DNA from: Puniceicoccaceae bacterium
GTDB taxonomy: Bacteria; Verrucomicrobiota; Verrucomicrobiia; Opitutales; Coraliomargaritaceae
DNA length: 32,909 bases
Assembly: GCA_017854655.1 (NCBI GenBank)
Contig: JAFMHF010000019.1
Coordinates: forward strand, 1-32,909
Reading direction: 5' to 3'
Position numbers and translations under genes: made by a program. Shown here in pieces: positions 1 through 10,453 of this stretch (positions are counted from its first letter, which is position 1; each line of letters opens with the position of its first letter). Under the pieces are notes generated by a model. The model was given only the letters and a program-made list of their open reading frames with translations, made no database searches and had not been told where the DNA came from.

Positions 1-3
1 AGA

Positions 4-77
<74 letters not shown>

Positions 78-225
78 ATCTCAAATCGATTCGGGGAAAA
101 AGAAGCAGGAAGCACACAAGATCAAGTGAATTCTGCCAACAACGCTCACTTTATCGATTTGCATTGTCTGTGCTCGATATTTTCCGAATCTGTAATGTAA
201 TGTCATTTTTCTCCTGAATCGAACC

Positions 226-501
226 ATGCCCTCATCCGATCGAAAACGCTCCAGCGAGTCCTCCAGTTCAGCACGCAGTCATTCGAGCAAGTTCATTCCG
301 AACATGGCTCAGCTGCAGCAGGCGATCGAAGACCTACCCGACCCAGAGTCCTGGTCAGAAAAAACCTACGCCTGCACCATTTTAGTCGAAAAGAAGCAGA
401 AGCTGCTCGAGTTTACCCGCAAACGTATCAACCGCGGCGAGGAAAGCCCCTACCGCTGGGTCTATCAGGGCCGGGTGCTGATTCGTAAACGCGATAGCTA
501 G
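226..501 (+). CDS. Small basic hypothetical protein
   Basis: 91-aa ORF with a Ser-rich N-terminus and a charged, folded-looking C-terminal half (YACTILVEKKQKLLEFTRKRINRGEESPYRWVYQGRVLIRKRDS). No family recognised. Confidence 0.5.
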   Translation: MPSSDRKRSSESSSSARSHSSKFIPNMAQLQQAIEDLPDPESWSEKTYACTILVEKKQKLLEFTRKRINRGEESPYRWVYQGRVLIRKRDS

Positions 502-738
502 GACTTTCAGCATTGGGAGGGGTGACCTCCGTGTCACCCGCATTATCTTCTGCGTGCTAAGAGATAGACGTGCAAGGTCAAACACGGACCACGCGGAGGC
601 GGTCCCTTCCAAAGAGCTCGAATGTGCCAAGCTCTACTTCACGGCATCGCCTCTGCTAGCCACACTTAAAGCGCCAAGATGGCGCTTCTACTGTCATCGC
701 CGATGTCGCATGGCCCATACGACGCGACCCTCTAAACC

Positions 739-771
739 AAAAAAAGCCTCCAGCGTGAGCTGGAGGCTTTT
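739..771 (-). terminator. Rho-independent terminator downstream of rpsA
   Basis: Near-perfect hairpin aaagcctccagc-gtga-gctggaggcttt with an A-run on + (U-tract on the minus transcript), 24 nt after the rpsA stop. Confidence 0.9.
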
Positions 772-794
772 GAAAGTTTGGATTCTCAGATCGC

Positions 795-2453
<1,659 letters not shown>

Positions 2454-2640
2454 ATGTATATATGGTTACTGCGCGCCGGAGCGGCAGTGTGGTTGAGATT
2501 AGTATTATTGTATTTCCTCCCAAGGCAGAGTGCCTAGCAGCGATCGAGATCGCCGTGAGAGGAACGCGAGAAACTAGGTCGAGCCTCCTCTCCTGCAAGC
2601 CTAAAATGCTGATATTCAGATGACTTCCAGCAGATTTATT
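2454..2640 (-). promoter_or_regulatory. Structured 5' leader of rpsA (candidate autoregulatory region)
   Basis: Inverted repeats on +: gagagga(2557-2563)/tcctctc(2586-2592); gcgat(2540-2544)/atcgc(2549-2553); aggca/tgcct(2523-2535); gccg(2475-2478)/cggc(2482-2485). There is no canonical SD just before the rpsA ATG. Confidence 0.4.
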
Positions 2641-2715
2641 AGCGAAAAATTATGAATTCAGCGCTTTTACAGATTCAGACTTTGAATTTTCGCTTTTTCT
2701 TGGCACAACAAGGCC

Positions 2716-3039
2716 ATGCTCAACGACGAACTTAGCCCGGCAGAAGACCACTCCAGCGACGAAGAAAAGCTCGAAAAATACTCCGGCAACGTCGACTGGA
2801 GCTACCTAAAACCTCACTATGAGTCTGATTCGATGATTTACGTCGACCCCGCGCTCGACCTCAAAACAGCGGGCCTCGCCTTCGCCAACGACGACCAAGC
2901 ACAGGTCAAAGCGTGGCTCAAATCAGGCGATCTCGTGCAACCCTGCGAGCTTCACACCGAGCATTGGCAGAAAAACAACGCCCACTTCAACGCCATGATC
3001 GTGCGCCCCTTCGTCCTCGCTCAGCCGATCAGCGAGTAA
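2716..3039 (+). CDS. DUF2288-like protein
   Basis: 107 aa; NVDWSYLKPHYESDSMIYVDPALDLKTAGLAFANDDQAQVKAWLKSGDL...MIVRPFVLAQP resembles the DUF2288 pattern from memory. Confidence 0.65.
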   Translation: MLNDELSPAEDHSSDEEKLEKYSGNVDWSYLKPHYESDSMIYVDPALDLKTAGLAFANDDQAQVKAWLKSGDLVQPCELHTEHWQKNNAHFNAMIVRPFVLAQPISE

Positions 3040-3048
3040 GCACGCGCC

Positions 3049-4098
<1,050 letters not shown>

Positions 4099-4177
4099 CA
4101 CACCGAAATGTGGCGTGCGAGTTTACTCGCGCCACTGGCTAGATAGCGCAACGATCCAGCGCCAGCGTGGACGCCAT

Positions 4178-4207
4178 AAAAAAGCCGCGATACACACACT
4201 CGCGGCT
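4178..4207 (-). terminator. Terminator-like hairpin with U-tract on the minus strand
   Basis: Minus-strand AGCCGCGA-N9-TCGCGGCT followed by TTTTT. There is no minus-strand gene upstream other than the structured elements at 4221-4513. Confidence 0.45.
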
Positions 4208-4220
4208 GGTATGTAGACAC

Positions 4221-4330
4221 AAAAATGGCGCACCTCCTACCCCTAAGAAGTGCGCCAACCATTGTCTACTTTATACCTACTGCAAGCAGCAGGATTTTTT
4301 ATTACCCCAAACTCCCTTGCGGGAGAAAAT
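4221..4330 (-). repeat. Structured intergenic element, copy A (candidate small RNA or regulatory element; strand by U-tract)
   Basis: Hairpin TGGCGCAC(4226-4233)/GTGCGCCA(4250-4257) with CCCCTAA in the loop and an A5 run on its 5' side, then TTATTACCCCAAACTCCC-ttgc-GGGAG. The same architecture recurs at 4424-4513. Confidence 0.45.
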
Positions 4331-4423
4331 TGTTGATGCCGCAAATAAAGATACAAAAATCAGTACTCTGCAAGCTTTATTTTTTAAATATGAAGAAAAG
4401 TTTTAAAGAACGCACTCGGCCAG

Positions 4424-4513
4424 AAAAATGGCGCGAGGAATACCCCTAAACCCCGCGCCACACTGCTTTTCTGCTTTGTCTTATTACCCCAAACTCCCAT
4501 ACATAGGAGAAAG
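4424..4513 (-). repeat. Structured intergenic element, copy B
   Basis: AAAAA TGGCGCG(4429-4435)...TACCCCTAA...CGCGCCA(4454-4460), then CTTATTACCCCAAACTCC...GGAGAAA. Shared sequence words and order with copy A. Confidence 0.45.
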
Positions 4514-4656
4514 ATTTATGTACACAGTTATAACAGGTCTCGTGCCAAGTTCCGTTGATGTATCCATTTTTTTCATAAAAATAAAAGTCTACTCAAATTA
4601 CTCATTTTTGATGGCTCTGTGCTGTAGATTGAGAACACTCTATCTGGCTGCTAACC

Positions 4657-5019
4657 ATGAATTTTTCTAAAAAAACCGAAGATATTATCGCTGACTTTCG
4701 CGGACTGCCGCGCACGACAACGTATTCTTCGAAGCGCCCACCGGTGCAACTGGATAACCTACTGGTCATCCTCAAAGAAAAATATCAACTGGAACAACCC
4801 AGTGCCGAGCGTACCATGGTCGAGCATTGGGGCGAAATTTTTGGCAACCTAGCTAGCCGCTGCAACCCGGTGCGCATCAAAAATGGCCGCACCCTGATCG
4901 TTTCGGTGACGAACCAAACCCTACGCTCCGAACTACAGTTTCGTAAACACACGGTCCTAAAGAAAATTCAATCGTTGCCTAACTGTAAAGGTGTCAGCGA
5001 AATTGTGATCCGTGGCTAG
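4657..5019 (+). CDS. DUF721 / DciA-like protein
   Basis: 120 aa; VEHWGEIFGNLASRCNPVRIKNGRTLIVSVTNQTLRSELQFRKHTVLKKIQSL matches the DUF721 (DciA-type) pattern. Confidence 0.75.
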   Translation: MNFSKKTEDIIADFRGLPRTTTYSSKRPPVQLDNLLVILKEKYQLEQPSAERTMVEHWGEIFGNLASRCNPVRIKNGRTLIVSVTNQTLRSELQFRKHTVLKKIQSLPNCKGVSEIVIRG

Positions 5020-5090
5020 CGCCCGATTTACCTTAGACCTTAATTGACACCGCCCCTCGACCAGCAAATCCTAGTACCTACCTTACCTGT

Positions 5091-5885
5091 ATGAAAAATT
5101 ATTTGGATCTTCTACGCACTGTTGTTGAAACAGGCACTTATCGCGACGACCGCACCGGCACTGGCACTTACTCGATCTTCGGCGCGCAAGCCCGCTTCTC
5201 GCTGGAGCCAGATTTTCCACTGCTCACTACCAAGAAGCTGCACCTGCGCTCCATCATCCATGAGCTGCTCTGGTTCCTGAAAGGTGACACTAATATCAAA
5301 TACCTGAAGGATAACAATGTGCGCATCTGGGACGAATGGGCTGACGAAAACGGTGACCTCGGTCGCGTTTACGGCGCACAATGGACCGATTGGCGCGCCA
5401 GTGACGGCAGTAGTACCAATCAAATCGAAACAGTCATTCACTCGCTCAAAAACAATCCCGACAGTCGCCGCCACATGGTCTGCGCATGGAACCCGGGCGA
5501 AATCAAACATATGGCTCTCCCCCCCTGCCACGCACTATTTCAATTCTACGTAGCCAATGGCGAGCTGAGTTGCCAACTTTATCAGCGCAGTGCCGACATC
5601 TTCCTCGGCGTGCCGTTCAACATTGCCTCCTATGCACTGCTCACTCAGATGATCGCGCAAGTCTGCGGCCTGAAAGCGAAGGAATTCGTCCACACCTTCG
5701 GCGATCTGCACCTCTATGCCAATCACGTCGAGCAAGCGAAGCTACAACTCTCACGCGAACCGCGCCCGCTGCCACAGATGAAGCTCAACCCGGATGTAAT
5801 GGCCATTGACGGCTTCAGCATCGACGATTTCGAACTGGTCAACTACGACCCGCACCCAAGCATCAAGGCACCGATCGCGGTCTAA
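5091..5885 (+). CDS. thyA: Thymidylate synthase
   Basis: 264 aa; [79 protein letters not shown]. Confidence 0.97.
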   Translation: MKNYLDLLRTVVETGTYRDDRTGTGTYSIFGAQARFSLEPDFPLLTTKKLHLRSIIHELLWFLKGDTNIKYLKDNNVRIWDEWADENGDLGRVYGAQWTDWRASDGSSTNQIETVIHSLKNNPDSRRHMVCAWNPGEIKHMALPPCHALFQFYVANGELSCQLYQRSADIFLGVPFNIASYALLTQMIAQVCGLKAKEFVHTFGDLHLYANHVEQAKLQLSREPRPLPQMKLNPDVMAIDGFSIDDFELVNYDPHPSIKAPIAV

Positions 5886-5892
5886 CGACCGC

Positions 5893-5941
5893 AGTTGGGC
5901 AGTTACCAGTTGATAACCGAAAACAGAAAAACCGGAAACCA
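5893..5941 (+). repeat. Degenerate heptad-periodic repeat abutting the folA start codon
   Basis: AGTTGGGC/AGTTACC/AGTTGAT/AACCGAA/AACAGAA/AAACCGG/AAACCAA tiles the thyA-folA gap in 7-nt steps. Confidence 0.5.
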
Positions 5942-6415
5942 ATGAACCCTTCGAAGAAGTTTAAAGCGATCGCCGCGATGGCGGAAAACCGCATTATTGG
6001 CAATCAGGGCGACATCCCTTGGCACCTGCCGGACGATTTCAAATGGTTTAAAAAGACGACGATGGATCAGATCTTGGTCATGGGTCGCAAAACCTACGAG
6101 TCGATTGGCCGACCACTACCAGGCCGCGAAACATTTGTGCTCAGCCGCACGCCGCGCGAAATCGCCGGCGTACACAGCTTCACCAACCTCGGAATGCTGG
6201 ACCATCTCGACACCGACAAAACTATTTGGATCGCAGGCGGTGGCGAAATCTACAAGCAAATGCTGCCGCGTTGCAGCGAACTCTATTTGACCCGCGTGCA
6301 CCGTCAGGTTGAAGGCGATGCATTCTTCCCTGAATTCGAAGACCGCTTCGAACTCGCCGAAACCGTGCTGGAAAATGCCGATTTCACTATCGAGCGTTGG
6401 GTGCAAAAGGCGTAA
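5942..6415 (+). CDS. folA: Dihydrofolate reductase
   Basis: 157 aa; IAAMAENRIIGNQGDIPWHLPDDFKWFKKTTMDQILVMGRKTYESIGRPLPGRETFVLSR, WIAGGGEIYKQMLP. Confidence 0.96.
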   Translation: MNPSKKFKAIAAMAENRIIGNQGDIPWHLPDDFKWFKKTTMDQILVMGRKTYESIGRPLPGRETFVLSRTPREIAGVHSFTNLGMLDHLDTDKTIWIAGGGEIYKQMLPRCSELYLTRVHRQVEGDAFFPEFEDRFELAETVLENADFTIERWVQKA

Positions 6416-6473
6416 TCCCATTTCTACAAATATTGCGCAAGCAATCCAAGCGGCACGATGGCACTTCTGCTTT

Positions 6474-6513
6474 AAAAAAGGCCCCTTCGCTGATGCGAAG
6501 AGGCCCTTTCAAA
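6474..6513. terminator. Bidirectional-type intrinsic terminator between convergent genes
   Basis: aaaaaaggccccttcgc-tgat-gcgaagaggcccttt between folA (+) and the DUF805-like gene (-). The U-tract is best on the minus strand. Confidence 0.8.
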
Positions 6514-6529
6514 AACAACGATCGCGGCC

Positions 6530-6865
6530 TCAAACTTGCTTCGACGGAGCCACGCAAGTGTAGAGCAAGAAGACTGCATTCACACCTGGAAGGAGCATCA
6601 ACAGCGTCAGATACGCGCCCTTACCCATGTCACGTAGGCGCTTGAGCATCTGCATTAGGCCAATCATGATACAAATCAATGACGTCACAATGGCGAAAAA
6701 CACCCCTAAAGTGCCGAAATGCCCGTGCATGAAATAATCGGGATGTGTGAAATAATAATCCGCCGCATAACTGATACCAGTTGCGATCGCAACCAGCAGG
6801 ACGAGGCTAAGGATAAAAGTGAAGCGACCAATGGTGCCTTCGGAACTTAGGAAACTGTTATTCAT
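6530..6865 (-). CDS. DUF805-like small membrane protein
   Basis: ORF from 6976; the more likely start is MNNSFLSSEGTIGRFTF at 6865. Several TM segments and the MLKRLRDMGKGAYLTLLMLLPGVNAVFLLY motif are DUF805-like. Confidence 0.7.
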   Translation of the reverse strand: MNNSFLSSEGTIGRFTFILSLVLLVAIATGISYAADYYFTHPDYFMHGHFGTLGVFFAIVTSLICIMIGLMQMLKRLRDMGKGAYLTLLMLLPGVNAVFLLYTCVAPSKQV

Positions 6866-7258
6866 AATAGTTGTGAAAGTAATATGAGCGGATACTTTAA
6901 AATGCAGGCCAAAGCGCAACAAAAACCTGCCATCATTTTTCCCAATTCGAAAAATACTGCTCGAACTCCTCACCACTACTGCCGATCAAGCCGCACACAA
7001 CTTTGCCAACATCTTGAACTTTACTCAGTATCTGTTCCGCACTCTTTCTAAGATTCTACGATCTTACACACCAGTATGTTCTCTCAGCCGTAAACCCCAC
7101 GCCTCCTGCGCTTTTCGTCGACTATTTCCCGATGACGTTGCTGACACGTTCAATCGCAAGACATTACCGTCCTCGGTAATATTCTACTGCACTCCAAAAT
7201 AATGCCCCACCGCGCTATCTGTGGTCGCTCCGCTGCTCAGCACCTAGCGGATCAAGAA

Positions 7259-8500
7259 CTAATCTAAACGGGAATCGGCAAAACTAATAAAGTTCTTAGC
7301 CGCCTGATCACGCAAATCCTCCGCCACTAAAAAGCGTCGCTTATAAAAATCGATTTCCAGCGCCTCCCCGGTGCCCACTCGATCCGTCTGCAATTCCGAC
7401 AATATACTCGTGACGAAATGCTTGAGCATCCGCTGATTATTCGACGAATTCATGCCACGATGCCATTGAAAGTCGCGTTCGAAATATTCAAATAAATGGC
7501 CCAGCGAATCGTGACTACTGTAGCTGGTCATCAGCTCATCTTCATACTGCAACATATATCCAATCTGGCTCATCGCTCTAGTACGATCCTCGTAGCGGTG
7601 GTACGCTTCTGCCTGGCGATAGAGGTCTACTAAGGCGACCCGCGCCCATTCGATTTCACCATCTAGGCGATAGCCAAAGCGGCGAACATCAGCTGCTTCC
7701 GAATCTTCGGTCCACTTGGTCTTCGTACTAAAATCTTTAAGGTGTGAAGCAATCGCGATGACCCTGCCCAATTCATCGTGCACGATCGGACTACCGCTGT
7801 TACCCGGCACAAACTTAGCGGACACTTCGAGCTCATTCGGGCCGACGCCCCGAATCTTGCCTTTCAACCGCCCCGCCACGCGTGCGCCATCCGAATTGCC
7901 CATCACTGTCACCGCTTGACCGATGCCGACCTCATCAAAACTCAACGACTGTGACATTGGCAGCGTCGGCCCATTCCACTCAATCGGTACAATCGCAATA
8001 TCACGTCGCCGACTAACATAGCCATCAGAGGGCAACGTAATTTCGACTCCGTCCACCGTTTGAATGAATGCACTCCGCGCTGCGCCCAATACATGGATAT
8101 TAGTAATTAGAAAAGTGCGACCTCGGATCTTGGCAATAAATCCCGAGCCCTCAGATTGCTCAGATGAAATCACCACTAGCGCAGCCGAAGAAATCTCGAC
8201 TTCGACAGCTGCTGGCACTGCCTCGTTACGCTTTGCCAATTCCACTTCTGCTGCAACCAACTCGCGCTTCAAACGAATAATACGAGCCTCGAGCGATTCT
8301 GCGAAGGCGTTGGATTGATTCAGCTCTTGCTGCATTTGCAGCATAAGCTCCTGCCGCGCTCGTTTTGCTCGTTCCAAAGGCGATTCATTGGTATCAGGGG
8401 CATGCTCGACAAAGCCCTGCCCGAGCCCAGAAGCAAAGCTCAACAGTAGCAGCGCGCAGAGCTGCCATGGTCGACAACGGAGAAATTGAGGGGTAGCCAT
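7259..8500 (-). CDS. Secreted trypsin-like serine protease with N-terminal coiled coil
   Basis: 413 aa; signal-like N-terminus, coiled-coil stretch, then a protease core with His (ITNIHVLG), Asp (RRRDIAIVPIEW) and Ser (PGNSGSPIV) motifs. Confidence 0.75.
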   Translation of the reverse strand: MATPQFLRCRPWQLCALLLLSFASGLGQGFVEHAPDTNESPLERAKRARQELMLQMQQELNQSNAFAESLEARIIRLKRELVAAEVELAKRNEAVPAAVEVEISSAALVVISSEQSEGSGFIAKIRGRTFLITNIHVLGAARSAFIQTVDGVEITLPSDGYVSRRRDIAIVPIEWNGPTLPMSQSLSFDEVGIGQAVTVMGNSDGARVAGRLKGKIRGVGPNELEVSAKFVPGNSGSPIVHDELGRVIAIASHLKDFSTKTKWTEDSEAADVRRFGYRLDGEIEWARVALVDLYRQAEAYHRYEDRTRAMSQIGYMLQYEDELMTSYSSHDSLGHLFEYFERDFQWHRGMNSSNNQRMLKHFVTSILSELQTDRVGTGEALEIDFYKRRFLVAEDLRDQAAKNFISFADSRLD

Positions 8501-8577
8501 TGAGCATCAAAATGCGCGACTCGCCGCGGGCTTCAAGTCGATTTATTGACACGCCAGACAATCGAAACCACCAAGCC

Positions 8578-9543
8578 CTACTCGACTTCCAAATCAAAAT
8601 GACCGAACACCTCGCGTCCAGACACCTGAACTTGAGCGAAGACACGATACCAGCCAGGGTTCGGCACATTGAACAAAAAGGCGAGCTCTGGTGACTCTAG
8701 CGATCGGGCGGAAACCACACTACCGATTGGATGCATATGAGCAAAGCCTTTGCCCGCAGCGTCGAAGGCGACCATGTGTCCCTGTGCGCCCATAACATCT
8801 TGCAGCTCAACAATACTGCCATCGGCCGCAGTTACGTCTAATTCGAAACGATAGTCGACCCCGGTGCGCATGCGTTCCGCAGGCATATCGCCCAGACTAA
8901 ATCGTAAGCCATCGACGATGCTCTCAATCTGACGCTCAAACTTCATAGTCGAAGCAACGCCGCTCACTTCAATTGTACCCGTTGCAATAATTTGCCGACG
9001 TGTGCGCAGTGGCACGATCTCAACAAAGACTTGATACGTGCCCGCGCGATTCGGCGTAAATTCAAAAGTATACTGCCCATTCAATCCAACCGCCTGCGGA
9101 TGCACGTGGTGATAGTCCTGCAACGAAGGGTCAACCACCATCACATGCATCTTCTTCGTATGTGTCAGGGCCAACTCATGCGGTGCGATCGACATGCCTC
9201 CTGAAGTCAACAGCTCGAGTGTCACCTCCTGAGCCACACCCACAACAGCCTCATCGTCCAAGGAAATATTCATTTCAACTGGATATTTGAGCCGTGTCAG
9301 ATCAAGGAAACCAGCATGATTGGTGGCGCAGAATTCAACCGAACCATCCGCATTGACCACCTCCTCGTAATGCAAGAAACCGCACTGCGCATCTGGCAGG
9401 GCACGCAACACAAAGTACGCGGCGACAAAGACAAGTGTCAGAACGAACACACTGAGGAGTGGCCCTCGATTAACTTGATTACCCTTAACTAGTTGCTCAG
9501 CACACATATTTAACGACCGTAAAAAATTAAACCCTAAAACCAA
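8578..9543 (-). CDS. Membrane-anchored His/Met-rich protein with YtkA/FixH-like domains (possible copper handling)
   Basis: 321 aa (true start possibly MCAEQLVKG at about 9507). N-terminal TM. Two related motifs: HTKKMHVMVVDPSLQDYHHVHPQ and QGHMVAFDAAGKGFAHMHPIG. Confidence 0.6.
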   Translation of the reverse strand: MVLGFNFLRSLNMCAEQLVKGNQVNRGPLLSVFVLTLVFVAAYFVLRALPDAQCGFLHYEEVVNADGSVEFCATNHAGFLDLTRLKYPVEMNISLDDEAVVGVAQEVTLELLTSGGMSIAPHELALTHTKKMHVMVVDPSLQDYHHVHPQAVGLNGQYTFEFTPNRAGTYQVFVEIVPLRTRRQIIATGTIEVSGVASTMKFERQIESIVDGLRFSLGDMPAERMRTGVDYRFELDVTAADGSIVELQDVMGAQGHMVAFDAAGKGFAHMHPIGSVVSARSLESPELAFLFNVPNPGWYRVFAQVQVSGREVFGHFDLEVE

Positions 9544-10395
9544 CTACAATGCTCGCGCCTCCTGCAGAAACTCTTTCGTCGACCACTTCGAGCCTTCCTT
9601 GCGAAAAGCCACGCGTCCATTGGCATCGACTAGCAATGTCGCCATGGTGTGGTTGATGGTGCCGTCCTCCTCCATGGTAGTTATCCCGAATTGACGCAGC
9701 AAATCATCGACCAATTCCTGGGTGCCAGTGAGTAGATGGAAATTTCTATTCTCCAACCCATAGCCCGTTGCATATTGGCGAAGGATGCCCGGCGAATCGA
9801 ACTCAGGGTCAAAAGTGATAGTCACAAAGTGCAACTGCTCTAGGCCCGCCTCGCGGGAAAGCTCCTGCAAGTCCGACATGCGAATGGTCGATGCGGGGCA
9901 CATCGTCGCCACTTGGCAACGGGTAAAAATAAAGTTCAAAACGAAGGCCTTGCCACGCATAGCAGCGATTTGCAAAAAGTCGCCATGCTGATCGATCATT
10001 GCAAAATTCGGGATATAGTCGCCCTCACGCACAGATTTACGCCGGCTCATGGTTGCAGTTGCAGCGTGCAACTGCTTGTTGACGTCGACCATCGCTTTCG
10101 CGCCAATGCCATCGACAGGGAAAATACGCTCCAAATGCCATGCCTGACTGTAATTGACCGCCTCAGCACGAATCATACGACCTAGATAGCCGATCTCCAG
10201 GTCGCCAGCACCGATACGAAACTCAATCGTTTGCCCGACTGGCAAATCTGCATTCACGGACTCGTTGAGCTCCACTCGCAACGAGCGCGCCTCTGGCAAT
10301 ACTTCCAGCACACGGCCCGCCACTGAGAAAGACTCGGCAAGAAGCGAACTAAACGCAAGCAGCTGTAACAAAATGCTATAAAAAATACGACGCAT
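9544..10395 (-). CDS. SCO1/SenC family protein with N-terminal beta-rich domain
   Basis: 283 aa; VLNFIFTRCQVATMCPASTIRMSDLQELSREAGLEQLHFVTITFDPEFDSPGILRQYATGY...HTMATLLVDANGRVAF. Signal peptide present. Confidence 0.88.
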   Translation of the reverse strand: MRRIFYSILLQLLAFSSLLAESFSVAGRVLEVLPEARSLRVELNESVNADLPVGQTIEFRIGAGDLEIGYLGRMIRAEAVNYSQAWHLERIFPVDGIGAKAMVDVNKQLHAATATMSRRKSVREGDYIPNFAMIDQHGDFLQIAAMRGKAFVLNFIFTRCQVATMCPASTIRMSDLQELSREAGLEQLHFVTITFDPEFDSPGILRQYATGYGLENRNFHLLTGTQELVDDLLRQFGITTMEEDGTINHTMATLLVDANGRVAFRKEGSKWSTKEFLQEARAL

Positions 10396-10453
10396 CCGAG
10401 CAACTTGCCACGAATCAACCGCGTATCAAGTTCGGAAGAGCGGTATATGCTCT

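Noticed and set aside
521-538. Hairpin ggtgac-ctccgt-gtcacc after the 91-aa ORF
   Set aside because: Six-bp stem without a T-tract; not supportable as a terminator.
4225-4670. Two short + strand ORFs starting MAHLLPLRSAP and MARGIPLNPAP that share YYPKLP
   Set aside because: The similarity is explained by the shared hairpin and loop sequence of the structured elements. Conservation includes silent positions and there is no RBS, so I favour RNA over peptides, though in-frame preservation of both copies is worth a quick check.
9544-10395. SCO CxxxxxC motif as a possible novelty
   Set aside because: Longer-spaced Cys variants (e.g. CPLPxFC) occur in known SCO/SenC relatives, so the spacing alone is not unusual.
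10415-10445. Hairpin aagagc-atatacc-gctctt (minus) between ftsZ and the SCO gene
   Set aside because: Weak 6-bp stem and no U-tract, so not called as a terminator; ftsZ and the SCO gene may be co-transcribed.
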